From the NCBI GenBank assembly GCA_905479835.1, contig CAJQNZ010000008.1, forward strand, positions 1 through 41,838: 41,838 nucleotides of DNA, given 5' to 3'. Source of the stretch: an uncultured Flavobacteriaceae bacterium (GTDB taxonomy: Bacteria > Bacteroidota > Bacteroidia > Flavobacteriales > Flavobacteriaceae). Positions 7,570-16,687 of the stretch are shown in pieces; the stretch's first letter is position 1; each line of letters starts with the position of its first letter. A program made the translations under genes and the position numbers. Under the pieces are notes generated by a model that saw only the letters and a list, made by a program, of their open reading frames with translations, had not been told where the DNA came from and ran no database searches.

Positions 7570-8277
7570 ATGATAGAATTTAAAAAACTTCACAAATCTT
7601 ATCCTATAGGAAAAAAAGATTCTTTGCATGTACTTAAAGGACTAGATTTAAAAATTAATGAAGGTGAATTTGTATCCATTATGGGTTCTTCCGGTTCAGG
7701 AAAATCTACTTTATTAAATATTGTTGGTCTTTTAGACACACATGATGAGGGTGAATATATTCTTAATGGTCAAAAAATTGAAAAATTAGACGAAAAAAAA
7801 GCAGCAATTTTACGAAATAAATTTTTGGGATTTGTCTTTCAATCATTTAATTTGATAGGATATAAAACAGCACTTGAAAATGTTGCTTTGCCTTTATATT
7901 ATAAGGGAATTGGAAGAAAAGAACGCCAGGAAACAGCATTGAGTTATCTTGATAAAGTAGGATTAAAAGATTGGGCAAAACATTTACCAAATGAACTTTC
8001 TGGTGGTCAGAAACAACGTGTTGCCATTGCAAGAGCTTTGGTTGCAAATCCAAAAGTTGTACTTGCAGATGAGCCTACAGGTGCTTTAGACTCTACAACA
8101 ACAGATAACGTTATGGACTTGTTGAAAGATATTAATGATGAAGGAATGACTGTATTTGTAATTACACACGAAGAAGAAGTTGCAGAACAGACAGATAGAA
8201 TAGTGCGATTGAAAGATGGTGTTATTATTAGTGACGAAATAACTGCAACTGGAAAATTAAAAGGAAAGTATGTTTGA
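7570..8277 (+). CDS. MacB/LolD-type ABC transporter ATP-binding protein
   Basis: A 235-residue ABC ATPase. Walker A is GSSGSGKST (residues about 38-46), the Q-loop lies in FVFQSFNLIG, the signature is LSGGQKQRVAIARAL, Walker B is VVLADEPTGALD, and the H-loop is ITHEEEVA. These are typical of ATPases paired with FtsX/MacB-type permeases that extrude substrates or act as mechanotransmission pumps. The C-terminus overlaps the first permease gene by 8 bp. It begins a four-gene operon with two permeases and a periplasmic adaptor. Confidence 0.95.
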   Translation: MIEFKKLHKSYPIGKKDSLHVLKGLDLKINEGEFVSIMGSSGSGKSTLLNIVGLLDTHDEGEYILNGQKIEKLDEKKAAILRNKFLGFVFQSFNLIGYKTALENVALPLYYKGIGRKERQETALSYLDKVGLKDWAKHLPNELSGGQKQRVAIARALVANPKVVLADEPTGALDSTTTDNVMDLLKDINDEGMTVFVITHEEEVAEQTDRIVRLKDGVIISDEITATGKLKGKYV

Positions 8278-9502
8278 TTTAGATCGTTGGCAAGAAATTT
8301 TTCAGGCACTGAGTAAGAACAAACTAAGAACAGCTCTTTCTGGTTTTACAATTGCATTTGCAATATTGTTATTTACACTATTATTTGGTATTGGTAATGG
8401 TCTTAAAAATACTTTTGCTAAGCAATTTGCAGGTGATTCCCAAAACTCAGTCTACATTAGATCTGGAAATACTACCAAGCCTTATAAAGGTCTTCAGAGT
8501 GGTAGAAAAATACAATTTAGAAATGATGACTCAAGATTTATCAATGAAGAATTTGAAGACGAAATTCAATTTTTCAGCCCAAATGTTGAGCGTTTTAATG
8601 TCTTGGCAGTTTATAAAGGGGAACAAAATAGGTATCAAGTGCGTGGAGTGTATCCAGATTATCAACCACTTGAATCAGCGGTTATAGAGCAAGGTAGATT
8701 TTTAAGTTATTTAGATTTAGAAAAAAAAGCGAAAGTCCTTGCCATAGGAAGATTGGTTGAAAAAGATTTATTTGGCGATTTTAGTGCGTTAGATAAGAAT
8801 ATTAATTTAGACGGAGTTTCCTATAGAGTTATAGGAGTATTCAGTGATCCAGGAGGCGATGGTGATGAGCGTTTTATTTATACACCATTTTCTACTGCTC
8901 AGGGAATGTATAGAGATAATGATGAATTGGATCGATTTGGATTGACATATAACCCAAAGTTAACAGTAGATCAATCATTAGTATTTACTAAGTTACTTAC
9001 TAAATTGTTGAAGGAAAAACACAATGTCGACCCAAGAGATCAAGGAGCAATTCGTGTTCAAAATTATGCTGAAGGAACTAAAAATGTGCAACAATTTATG
9101 GGTGTCCTTACGGTTATTATTCTTTTTATAGGTATTGGAACACTCATTGCTGGGATTATAGGAATCAGTAATATCATGGTATATATTGTGAAAGAACGAA
9201 CCAAAGAACTAGGAATTCGAAAAGCATTGGGAGCGACTCCAAGTTCAATAGTTGGAATGATCATGCTTGAATCTGTATTTGTAACTGCAATTTCAGGTTA
9301 TGCTGGATTATTATTGGGAACATCTATATTGAAATTTATAGGTCCGACTTTAGAAGAATATTTTATTTTAAATCCAAGTGTGGAAACTTATGTGGTTGTA
9401 GGAGCAACTATCACACTTATTATTGCAGGAACTATTGCAGGATATTTACCTGCAAAAAGAGCTGCGAGAATAAAACCAATTGATGCACTTAACGATAAAT
9501 AA
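8270..9502 (+). CDS. MacB/FtsX-like ABC transporter permease (first)
   Basis: A 410-residue permease with the MacB topology: one N-terminal membrane helix (about residues 20-45, after the conserved W-x-E-I-x-x-x-L-x-x-N-K-L-R-T start), a large periplasmic MacB_PCD-like domain (about 46-270), then three helices around 275-400. The cytoplasmic loop VKERTKELGIRKALGATP between helices 2 and 3 is the FtsX signature. Translation is probably coupled to the ATPase through the 8-bp overlap. It pairs with the second permease to form a heterodimer, as is common in Bacteroidota. Confidence 0.93.
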   Translation: MFDLDRWQEIFQALSKNKLRTALSGFTIAFAILLFTLLFGIGNGLKNTFAKQFAGDSQNSVYIRSGNTTKPYKGLQSGRKIQFRNDDSRFINEEFEDEIQFFSPNVERFNVLAVYKGEQNRYQVRGVYPDYQPLESAVIEQGRFLSYLDLEKKAKVLAIGRLVEKDLFGDFSALDKNINLDGVSYRVIGVFSDPGGDGDERFIYTPFSTAQGMYRDNDELDRFGLTYNPKLTVDQSLVFTKLLTKLLKEKHNVDPRDQGAIRVQNYAEGTKNVQQFMGVLTVIILFIGIGTLIAGIIGISNIMVYIVKERTKELGIRKALGATPSSIVGMIMLESVFVTAISGYAGLLLGTSILKFIGPTLEEYFILNPSVETYVVVGATITLIIAGTIAGYLPAKRAARIKPIDALNDK

Positions 9503-9508
9503 AAGAAC

Positions 9509-10753
9509 ATGAAATTTTTATTTGATAAAGACACTTGGCAGGAAATATATAGTAGCATTCGTAAAAATAAATTACGGACAGGGATTACTATTATAGGTGT
9601 GATGTGGGGAATATTTTTATTGGTTGTTTTATTAGGAGCTGCAAGAGGTGTAGAAAATAATTTTAATAAAATGTTTGGAGATTTTGCAACCAACAGTGTT
9701 TTTGTTTGGGCACAATCTACAAGTAAGCCATTTAAAGGGTTTCAAGAAGGGAAAGGTATTACCTTGAAAATGTCGGATTTAGACGCCATAAATAGAGAGA
9801 TAAAAGGTTTAGAGTTTGTAGTGCCAAGGCATCAAGGTAGTGCATTGGCTATCCATAATTTCAAAACAGGAAATTTTGGAATCTTTGGTGATTATCCTAC
9901 ATTGGATAAAGTACAAAAAAAGAATTTAGTGTATGGTCGTTTTATTAATGATAATGATATAAAGGAAAGAAGAAAAATCTGTGTGATAGATGAAGAAATC
10001 TATAAACAATTATTTGATAAAGATGAATATCCAATAGGTACATATATAAAACTTAATAGCATCAATTATCAAATTGTAGGAATGTTTAAAAATGGTCAAG
10101 TAGGAACTGGTGGACCTCAAGGAGGAATTCATATACCTTTTACAACTTTTCAACAAGTATATAATAGAGGTAATTCTGTAGGATGGTTTATGATAACTGG
10201 TAAGCCTGAATATGATATTAAACAGATTGAAGCAGATGTAAAATTATTATTGCGAAATTTACATAAAGTACACCCTCAAGATGAACGTGCCTTTGGAAGT
10301 TTTAATCTTGGTGAGGCTTTTGGGAAGTTTATGGGATTCTTACTAGGAATGCAATTTTTAACATGGTTTGTAGGAATTGCCACATTAATTGCAGGTGTTT
10401 TTGCGATTGGAAATATATTATTAATTACGGTCAAGGAACGTACCAAAGAAATTGGGATAAGACGAGCATTAGGAGCAAAACCTTGGGAAATTAAGCGTCA
10501 AATTATTTTGGAATCTGTATTCTTGACTACTATTGCTGGAGCTTTAGGTATCATTTTCGGAGGTCTTGTGTTGATGCTTATTGATGCAACTATAGGAAGT
10601 GGACCAGAAGCAGTATTGAATAATCCTACAGTAGACATTCCTGTAGTATTAATTGCTACTGCAGCATTAATTGTATTTGGAACGTTGATAGGTATGATTC
10701 CTGCGCAAACAGCTGTAAGTATAAGACCTATTGAAGCATTAAGAGAAGAATAA
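9509..10753 (+). CDS. MacB/FtsX-like ABC transporter permease (second)
   Basis: A 414-residue paralogue of the preceding permease, starting 6 bp after it. It shares the DTWQEIYSSIRKNKLRTG start, one N-terminal helix, a large periplasmic domain with KPFKGFQEGK (parallel to KPYKGLQSGR in the first permease), and three C-terminal helices with the loop VKERTKEIGIRRALGAKP. The clear internal similarity indicates an old tandem duplication giving two non-identical half-transporters. Confidence 0.93.
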   Translation: MKFLFDKDTWQEIYSSIRKNKLRTGITIIGVMWGIFLLVVLLGAARGVENNFNKMFGDFATNSVFVWAQSTSKPFKGFQEGKGITLKMSDLDAINREIKGLEFVVPRHQGSALAIHNFKTGNFGIFGDYPTLDKVQKKNLVYGRFINDNDIKERRKICVIDEEIYKQLFDKDEYPIGTYIKLNSINYQIVGMFKNGQVGTGGPQGGIHIPFTTFQQVYNRGNSVGWFMITGKPEYDIKQIEADVKLLLRNLHKVHPQDERAFGSFNLGEAFGKFMGFLLGMQFLTWFVGIATLIAGVFAIGNILLITVKERTKEIGIRRALGAKPWEIKRQIILESVFLTTIAGALGIIFGGLVLMLIDATIGSGPEAVLNNPTVDIPVVLIATAALIVFGTLIGMIPAQTAVSIRPIEALREE

Positions 10754-10798
10754 AATAAAAGTATACATAATAACCAACTTGAATAAAAAAAAGAAAAA

Positions 10799-11902
10799 AT
10801 GAAGAAAATTTTAATATTTGGAGGAATTGCTTTAGCATTGATTGCTGTATTGATATGGTTTGGAAAGAAAAATCAAAAGTCAACAATTGACTATGAAACA
10901 GAGACTGCTTTTAAAGAAACAATTGTCACAAAAACTGTGGCAACAGGAAAAGTTACACCATTGGAAGAAGTTGAAATAAAGCCACAAATTTCTGGAATTA
11001 TAGACAAGATATATCTAGAAGAGGGTCAGCAAGTTAAAAAAGGAGATTTAATAGCAACCGTAAGAGTTGTTCCTAATGAGCAAAACTTAATAAGTGCAAG
11101 AGGTAATGTAAGTAACCTGGAACTCAATGTAAGCAACTCAAAAATAAGTTATGACAGAAATAAAGTATTATTTGAAAAAGGAGTAATTGCACGTCAAGAA
11201 TTTGAAAATGCAGAATTGGCTTACAATCAAGCAAAGCAAAATTTAACAAATGCTCAAAATAATTATCAAATAATTAAAAAAGGATCCACAGGATCTGGAG
11301 GTTCAGCAAATACCAATATTAGAGCAACTACCTCAGGAATGATTTTAGAGATCCCTGTTAAAGAGGGCTATCAAGTTATTCAAAGTAATAACTTCAATGA
11401 AGGTACGACAATTGCTTCTATTGCAGATATGAGTAAAATGATTTTTGAAGGACAAGTAGATGAAGCAGAAGTAGGTAAGTTAACTGAAGGAAGAGAGATA
11501 GAAGTGTCTCTAGGTGCTATTGATAAGAAAAAATTCCCAGCCAAGTTAACTTTTATTGCGCCAAAAGGAACAGAACAAAACGGAGCTGTACAGTTTAAAA
11601 TTAAAGCGGATGTAACCTTGGATGATGAATTTTTTGTTAGGGCTGGTTACAGTGCCAATGCTGAAATCGTATTGGAAAAGAAAGACAGTGTATTGTCTAT
11701 AAAAGAATCATTATTACAGTTTGACAAGAAAACTGAAAAGCCTTATGTAGAAGTAAAAACTGGAGATCAAGAATTTGAAAAAAGAGATATAGAACTTGGT
11801 ATTTCTGATGGTATAAATGTTGAAGTTTTATCAGGAATTACTTCAGATGATGAATTGAAGATATGGAATAAAACATCAAAAAAAGAGGGTGAAAATGAGT
11901 AG
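10799..11902 (+). CDS. MacA-like periplasmic adaptor (HlyD family)
   Basis: A 367-residue periplasmic adaptor with an N-terminal membrane anchor (about residues 3-21). A biotinyl-lipoyl-like domain follows (TGKVTPLEEVEIKPQISG ... YLEEGQQVKKGDLIA), then a helical hairpin (about 95-155), the returning lipoyl half (RATTSGMILEIPVKEGYQV) and beta-barrel and membrane-proximal domains. It completes the tripartite pump with the upstream ATPase and two permeases. No TolC-type outer-membrane protein is encoded next to it, so the exit duct must come from elsewhere. A strong terminator follows. Confidence 0.92.
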   Translation: MKKILIFGGIALALIAVLIWFGKKNQKSTIDYETETAFKETIVTKTVATGKVTPLEEVEIKPQISGIIDKIYLEEGQQVKKGDLIATVRVVPNEQNLISARGNVSNLELNVSNSKISYDRNKVLFEKGVIARQEFENAELAYNQAKQNLTNAQNNYQIIKKGSTGSGGSANTNIRATTSGMILEIPVKEGYQVIQSNNFNEGTTIASIADMSKMIFEGQVDEAEVGKLTEGREIEVSLGAIDKKKFPAKLTFIAPKGTEQNGAVQFKIKADVTLDDEFFVRAGYSANAEIVLEKKDSVLSIKESLLQFDKKTEKPYVEVKTGDQEFEKRDIELGISDGINVEVLSGITSDDELKIWNKTSKKEGENE

Positions 11903-11936
11903 TATTTAGTTAGTAATTTCTATTTTTTATCCAAGT

Positions 11937-11969
11937 AAAATGCCCAAATGATTTCATTTGGGCATTTTT
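11937..11969 (+). terminator. Intrinsic terminator of the ABC export operon
   Basis: Perfect 11-bp stem TGCCCAAATGA / TCATTTGGGCA with a 2-nt minimal loop, preceded by A-rich and followed by T-rich sequence, 35 bp after the adaptor stop codon. Confidence 0.9.
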
Positions 11970-12016
11970 GATTTTATAATTGATGTTGGAACATTTTAAT
12001 TAAATAGTCTCAAAAT

Positions 12017-12131
12017 GTCAGTTCCAGTGATTTTCTGTAGAAAATTGTATCGAGAACTATTTTTGAAAATAGAAGATTTAATTCTCGATACTAATTTTAC
12101 TTTTTCATTCATAAAATTCACTCGAATTGAC
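12017..12131. repeat. Palindromic MITE-like element, 115 bp
   Basis: The ends are imperfect inverted repeats: GTCAGTTCCAGTGATTTT at the left and, reversed, GTCAATTCGAGTGAATTTT at the right. A second inner pair is GTATCGAGAACT / AATTCTCGATAC. The element could fold into one long hairpin. Two more copies of the same design are at about 37531-37594 and 40351-40450. No coding capacity, so any movement would need a transposase from elsewhere. It lies between the ABC operon terminator and the 3' end of the dehydrogenase gene. Confidence 0.65.
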
Positions 12132-12151
12132 AAATCTTCTTTAAGATTTTC

Positions 12152-13039
12152 TTACGAAAACTGTTTTGCTACTTTTTCTGCTTTTCTATTTTCTGAATAA
12201 TCATAGAAACCTTCACCAGATTTAACACCTAATTTTCCAGCACGAACCATATTGACTAATAATGGACATGGCGCATATTTTGGGTTTTTAAAACCATCAT
12301 ACATTACATTGAGTATAGATAAACAAACATCGAGTCCAATAAAATCAGCCAATTGCAAAGGTCCCATAGGATGAGCCATTCCTAGTTTCATTACGGTATC
12401 AATTTCAGAAACACCAGCAACACCGTTATAAAGAGTTTCAATAGATTCATTGATCATAGGCATTAAGATACGATTGGCTACAAATCCTGGATAATCATTT
12501 ACTTCAACAGGAATTTTACCAAGTTTTTGAGACATATTCATAATCAATGAGGTCACTTCATCTGAAGTATTGTAACCTCTTATAATCTCTACCAATTTCA
12601 TAACAGGAACTGGATTCATGAAATGCATTCCGATTACTTGATCAGCTCTATTGGTAGTAGCAGCTATCTGAGTGATAGAAATTGATGAGGTATTAGTAGC
12701 GAGAATAGTATCTTCTGGACATACATCGTCCAATTCTTTAAATATTTTTAATTTCAAGTCTACATTTTCAGTAGCAGCTTCTACTACAAGACTTGCATAT
12801 TTCACACCTTCTTTAAGGTTCGTATAAGTTGTGATATTGGCTAATGTATTTTTTTTATCAGTCTCAGAAATCTTTTCTTTAACAACCATTCTATCCAAGT
12901 TTTTGGTAATTGTTATAATTGCTTTTGCTAATGATTTTTCTGAAATATCTATAAGTTGAACTTTAAATCCACTTTGAGCGAAGGTATGTGCAATGCCATT
13001 ACCCATAGTTCCAGCTCCAATTACTGCAATGTTTTTCAT
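12152..13039 (-). CDS. 3-hydroxyacyl-CoA (3-hydroxybutyryl-CoA) dehydrogenase
   Basis: A 295-residue NAD-dependent dehydrogenase that interconverts 3-hydroxyacyl-CoA and 3-ketoacyl-CoA. The Rossmann motif GAGTMGNGIAHTFA is at residues 7-20. The catalytic segments ATNTSSISI and HFMNPVPVMKLVEII carry the active-site His, and DYPGFVANRILMPMINE starts the C-terminal helical domain, ending GVKSGEGFYDY. The length fits stand-alone short-chain HbdA/PaaH-type enzymes rather than multifunctional FadB. A role in butanoate, fatty acid or polyhydroxyalkanoate-type metabolism is possible; neighbours do not decide it. Confidence 0.93.
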   Translation of the reverse strand: MKNIAVIGAGTMGNGIAHTFAQSGFKVQLIDISEKSLAKAIITITKNLDRMVVKEKISETDKKNTLANITTYTNLKEGVKYASLVVEAATENVDLKLKIFKELDDVCPEDTILATNTSSISITQIAATTNRADQVIGMHFMNPVPVMKLVEIIRGYNTSDEVTSLIMNMSQKLGKIPVEVNDYPGFVANRILMPMINESIETLYNGVAGVSEIDTVMKLGMAHPMGPLQLADFIGLDVCLSILNVMYDGFKNPKYAPCPLLVNMVRAGKLGVKSGEGFYDYSENRKAEKVAKQFS

Positions 13040-13053
13040 GTTCTTATTTTTTT

Positions 13054-13075
13054 GTTTCTGAGTGTAGTCGAAGAC
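13054..13075. repeat. Short GAGYGnAGTCGAAG-type dispersed repeat
   Basis: TCTGAGTGTAGTCGAAGACA belongs to the family TCCTGAGCGnAGTCGAAGGA seen widely between flavobacterial genes. Other copies in the window are near 19373, 36493 and 40426. It sits 15 bp upstream of the dehydrogenase start. Confidence 0.6.
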
Positions 13076-13128
13076 ATATTTTATTATTTTTCTATCTTTA
13101 GTTTACAATCAGTTTTAACTATTTTTTA

Positions 13129-14088
13129 TTAAAAATTATCAATAATTTGTTGTGCTACTCTTAAAGCTTTTGTACCATCAGTTAAAGTAACTATCGGAGT
13201 TGTATTATTTTCAATTGCCTCTGCAAATGTTTCTAATTCGTCAAGAATAGCATTGTTTGGTTCTACTTTTGGATTTTCAAAATAGATTTGCTTTTTAACA
13301 CCTTCGGCATTTTGCAAAATCATTGCAAATTCGTCTGGATTTTCTGGAACATCTTTCATTTTTACTACTTCACTTTTCTTATCTAAAAAATCAACTGATA
13401 TATAAGCATCTTTTTGAAAAAAACGAGATTTACGCATATTTTTTAAGGATATTCTGCTGGCTGTAAGATTGGCAATGCAACCATTTTCAAATTCTATTCT
13501 TGCATTTGCAATGTCAGGAGTTTCTGAAATGACAGAAATTCCACTTGATTTAATATCTTTAATCTTAGAATTTACAACACTCAATATGACGTCAATATCA
13601 TGTATCATTAAGTCTAGAACTACAGGTACGTCAGTACCTCTAGGATTAAATTCTGCTAGTCTGTGACATTCTATAAACATTGGATTGTAAATTAAATCTT
13701 TAACTGCTTTAAAAGCTGGATTAAAACGTTCTACATGACCTACTTGTCCTTTCACATGATTCTGACTAGCAAGTACACGAATTGCTTCTGCTTCTTCTAG
13801 AGTATTTGTTATAGGTTTTTCAATAAAAATATGTTTACCTCCCAGAATAGCCTCTTTAGCGCAATCAAAATGAGAAAGAGTAGGAGTTACGATGTCTATC
13901 ACCTCTACTGCTTCTATTAATTCTGTAATTGAATTGAATAATTTATAACCAAATTCTTTGGCAACTTGTTCCGCATTTTCTTTACTAGGATCATAAAACC
14001 CTACAAGTTCATATTTAGAAGATTGATTTAATAATTTTAAATGTATTTTTCCTAGATGTCCAGCACCTAAAACTCCGACTTTGAGCAT
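13129..14088 (-). CDS. Gfo/Idh/MocA family oxidoreductase
   Basis: A 319-residue NAD(P)-dependent oxidoreductase. The N-terminal Rossmann fold has VGVLGAGHLGKIHLKLL (residues about 4-20), and the conserved EKPITNT motif follows with the catalytic-site Lys. The C-terminal alpha/beta domain includes LDLMIHDIDVILS, typical of the family. Members act on sugars, inositol or bile pigments; the substrate cannot be named from sequence. A TATTTTTG-like -7 element on the minus strand is 15 bp upstream (14103-14110). It is divergent from pcm. Confidence 0.9.
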   Translation of the reverse strand: MLKVGVLGAGHLGKIHLKLLNQSSKYELVGFYDPSKENAEQVAKEFGYKLFNSITELIEAVEVIDIVTPTLSHFDCAKEAILGGKHIFIEKPITNTLEEAEAIRVLASQNHVKGQVGHVERFNPAFKAVKDLIYNPMFIECHRLAEFNPRGTDVPVVLDLMIHDIDVILSVVNSKIKDIKSSGISVISETPDIANARIEFENGCIANLTASRISLKNMRKSRFFQKDAYISVDFLDKKSEVVKMKDVPENPDEFAMILQNAEGVKKQIYFENPKVEPNNAILDELETFAEAIENNTTPIVTLTDGTKALRVAQQIIDNF

Positions 14089-14165
14089 AATTTAAGTTTT
14101 TTCAAAAATAATAATCTTTTGTTGATTAATTACTATTTTTAGCCTTTCAAATTTTTTATATTCAA

Positions 14166-14807
14166 TTGAAGGATACTTCTAAACATCAAGGATTAAGAAA
14201 TAGATTGGTTACAGTTCTTATAGAAAAAGGAATTACCGATAGTGTTGTGCTATCTGCCATTCAGAAAATTCCAAGACATTTATTTATGGACTCAAGTTTT
14301 GGAGACTTTGCGTATCAAGATAAGGCGTTTCCAATTGCGGCAAATCAGACAATTTCTCAACCTTATACAGTTGCTTTTCAGTCTGAATTATTGAAATTAA
14401 AACCCAATGCTAAAGTTCTAGAAATAGGAACAGGTTCTGGTTATCAGACTGCTGTATTACTTGAAATGAATGTTAAAGTATATTCTATAGAAAGACAACA
14501 AGAACTGTATCGTAAAACCAAACTCTTTTTACCAAAGTTGGGATACCAACCTAAAAAAATGATTTTTGGTGATGGATATATAGGTCTTGAAGAGCATGCT
14601 CCATTTGACGGAATTATAGTAACTGCAGGAGCACCGTTTGTCCCGAAACCTTTATTAAGCCAACTGAAAATAGGAGGAAGGCTTGTGATTCCGGTAGGAG
14701 AAGAAACTCAGATTATGACTTTATTTATAAGAAAAGGAGAAAAAGAATTTGAAAAACAAGAATTTGGTGATTTTCGTTTTGTTCCAATGTTGAAGAAAAA
14801 GAACTAA
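14166..14807 (+). CDS. pcm: Protein-L-isoaspartate O-methyltransferase
   Basis: A 213-residue SAM-dependent enzyme that repairs isoaspartyl residues in aged proteins. KHQGLRNRLV and IPRHLFMDSSFGDFAYQDKA form the substrate region with the QTISQPY motif, and LEIGTGSGYQTAVL is the SAM-binding motif I. The start codon appears to be TTG at 14166: it yields the family N-terminus KDTSKHQGLR, and no in-frame ATG occurs upstream back to the divergent oxidoreductase region. The gene converges on the GNAT gene with a 4-bp stop overlap. Confidence 0.93.
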   Translation: MKDTSKHQGLRNRLVTVLIEKGITDSVVLSAIQKIPRHLFMDSSFGDFAYQDKAFPIAANQTISQPYTVAFQSELLKLKPNAKVLEIGTGSGYQTAVLLEMNVKVYSIERQQELYRKTKLFLPKLGYQPKKMIFGDGYIGLEEHAPFDGIIVTAGAPFVPKPLLSQLKIGGRLVIPVGEETQIMTLFIRKGEKEFEKQEFGDFRFVPMLKKKN

Positions 14808-15322
14808 AGTTTCATTTCAAATAGGCATACATCAGCATTGTGATAATGACTAGGAAGTCCTTCAGAATTAGCAATTTTATTAATTCCTAGAAAGTCAAAA
14901 CCACAATTTTCATAGTGATTTATTAAAGCGATATTATTACCACAAGTGTCCATCCTTACAAATGATTTTTCATGTGAAATAGCATATTTACGTGACCATT
15001 CAACAATTTTCAATACAAGTTTATGTCCTCTGAATTTTGGATTGGTGGCTATTCTATGAATGTAAATTGCTGGTTCAATGTTTTTTTCTTCCCATATTTC
15101 AGGATCACTAAAAGTGATTGCCCATACACACGCAATCTCATTATCTATCAATAATTTCCATTGCCTATTTTCATTGATTTCAGTTTCAACAAGGCTTCTC
15201 TGAAATACAGGCCATATATTTTCAGGGAATCTTTTTTTTTGATATTCTGTAGCGATTTTATATAATGAAAATATGAAGTCTATATCTTCAATAGAACTAT
15301 TTATGATACTTGTTTTAATCAT
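14804..15322 (-). CDS. GNAT family N-acetyltransferase
   Basis: A 172-residue acetyltransferase. The acetyl-CoA pyrophosphate-binding segment is ATNPKFRGHKLVLKIVEW (an R/Q-x-x-G-x-x-like P-loop variant, here R-G-H-K), followed by MDTCGNNIALINHYENCGF, the classic motif B with the Tyr and Phe positions. The substrate is unknown. I use the ATG at 15322, which overlaps the kdsC stop by 8 bp; frames starting earlier run deep into kdsC. Third gene of the DUF2520-kdsC-GNAT operon. Confidence 0.85.
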   Translation of the reverse strand: MIKTSIINSSIEDIDFIFSLYKIATEYQKKRFPENIWPVFQRSLVETEINENRQWKLLIDNEIACVWAITFSDPEIWEEKNIEPAIYIHRIATNPKFRGHKLVLKIVEWSRKYAISHEKSFVRMDTCGNNIALINHYENCGFDFLGINKIANSEGLPSHYHNADVCLFEMKL

Positions 15323-15842
15323 ACTTCGCATTAAATTTTCCATTCCATTTCCCTTGTACTTTAAGTACTTGTTCAATTACATCACGAGCACAGCCTTTAC
15401 CACCATTTTTTTGAGATATATATATTGAAACATTTTGAATTTCAGGAGCTGCATCTTTTGGACAGCAAGGAAGTCCTACTTTTTCCATCACTGGATAATC
15501 AGGAATATCATCTCCCATATATAGAATATTTTCTGAATTAAGATCATATTTTTTTACAATTTCTTGAAATTGTTCTAGTTTATTATGAGCGCCAAGATAG
15601 ATGTCTTTCAATCCAAGTTTTTCCAATCTTGTACGTACATTTTCATTTGTTCCTCCAGAAATAATACAAACTTTGTAACCACTATCTACAGCTGTTTTAA
15701 GAGCATATCCATCTTTAATATTCATTTGACGGATAAGTTCTCCATTTGGGAAAACAGTAACAATTCCGTTTGTTAGAACTCCATCTACATCAAATATAAA
15801 TGTTGTAATCTGTGGCATGATTTCTTTATAACTTTTTTCCAT
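15315..15842 (-). CDS. kdsC: KdsC-type 3-deoxy-D-manno-octulosonate 8-phosphate phosphatase
   Basis: A 175-residue cap-less HAD-IIIA phosphatase. Motif I is FDVDGVLTNG with Asp18 and Asp20, motif II IISGGTNE, and motif III/IV KYDLNSENILYMGDDIPDY. These match KdsC enzymes, which release Kdo for lipopolysaccharide. Related HAD-III proteins in other bacteria act on other sugar acids, so the exact substrate is an inference. It starts one base after the DUF2520 stop, so the two are coupled. In many flavobacteria this pair sits together. Confidence 0.88.
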   Translation of the reverse strand: MEKSYKEIMPQITTFIFDVDGVLTNGIVTVFPNGELIRQMNIKDGYALKTAVDSGYKVCIISGGTNENVRTRLEKLGLKDIYLGAHNKLEQFQEIVKKYDLNSENILYMGDDIPDYPVMEKVGLPCCPKDAAPEIQNVSIYISQKNGGKGCARDVIEQVLKVQGKWNGKFNAKYD

Positions 15843-15843
15843 T

Positions 15844-16602
15844 TTATGTTGTTGTAAATGAATTGGTAATTGAATTGGTAATTGTTTTATAAATTTCTTT
15901 TTGATCTGAATTTAACTGATCTAGATGTTTTTCAATTGTTTTAGAATCGTTTCTTTTGGCTGGACCTGTTTGGGCATTTATTGGGGAAATGCTTTCAATT
16001 TTCCTAGCAGTCTCTTTAATTAATGGAAATAAAATATCAAATGGAAGTGTATTTTCGTGACAGATATTATTTGCTATATGATACATGTGATTGACAAAAT
16101 TATTTACAAATACTGCAGCTATATGTAACTTCTCACGCTCATCAGAAGTTATAGGTCTTACATCATAAGAAATCTCTCTCGCCAGTTTTTCTAATAAATT
16201 TAGGTGTTTTTTATTAGTGGCCTCTATACATATAGGAATAGATTTGAATTTTATTTTTTTTCCTTTGGTAAAGGTTTGTAAAGGATAGAAAACTCCTTGA
16301 CTGAAATTCCCTTTTAATACATTCATGGGAATGCTACCAGAAGTATGAACAACTAGTTTATCTTTTAAATTGAGTTGACTTGAGAATTCCGAAATTGAAT
16401 TATCAGAGATTGCAATAATATATATATCAGCATCTTTTAAAGTAAGTAATTCATTAGTAATACTGACTTTTTTTGACAAATACTCTATTTTTTCAAGATT
16501 ACGACTGTACACTTGAACTAAATCAATCTTCTTTTTTTTCAGAAACACACGTGTTAAATGTGTTGCAAGATTTCCATTTCCAAGAATTGTGACTTTAATC
16601 AT
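15844..16602 (-). CDS. DUF2520 Rossmann-fold oxidoreductase-like protein
   Basis: A 252-residue protein with an N-terminal NADP-binding motif VTILGNGNLATHLTRVF, a Rossmann domain with IIAISDNSISEFSSQL and VVHTSGSIPMNVL, and a C-terminal helical DUF2520 domain (HIAAVFVNNFVNHMYHIA; GPAKRND). Function unknown; the GPAxRxD motif and the Rossmann start identify the family. The start at 16602 gives the Rossmann strand at residue 2; the longer frame (to 16815) would run through the divergent peroxidase gene. A TATCTTCG sequence at 16607-16614 on the minus strand is only 5 bp upstream, so the mRNA may have almost no leader. Confidence 0.88.
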   Translation of the reverse strand: MIKVTILGNGNLATHLTRVFLKKKKIDLVQVYSRNLEKIEYLSKKVSITNELLTLKDADIYIIAISDNSISEFSSQLNLKDKLVVHTSGSIPMNVLKGNFSQGVFYPLQTFTKGKKIKFKSIPICIEATNKKHLNLLEKLAREISYDVRPITSDEREKLHIAAVFVNNFVNHMYHIANNICHENTLPFDILFPLIKETARKIESISPINAQTGPAKRNDSKTIEKHLDQLNSDQKEIYKTITNSITNSFTTT

Positions 16603-16634
16603 GTAGCGAAGATAATCAATATTAATAAGTATGC

Positions 16635-16662
16635 TTGGTGATTTATGTTTTTTGTAAATTTG
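16635..16662 (+). promoter_or_regulatory. Promoter of the peroxidase lipoprotein gene
   Basis: TTG at 16635-16637, 17 nt, then TAAATTTG at 16655-16662, an exact TAnnTTTG match. The ATG is 25 bp downstream. Confidence 0.6.
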
Positions 16663-16687
16663 AAAAAAAATAAACAAATATAAAAAT

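Noticed and set aside
12015-12200. Plus-strand ORF of 61 codons
   Set aside because: It covers the palindromic repeat and the 3' end of the dehydrogenase gene on the other strand; no protein-like pattern.
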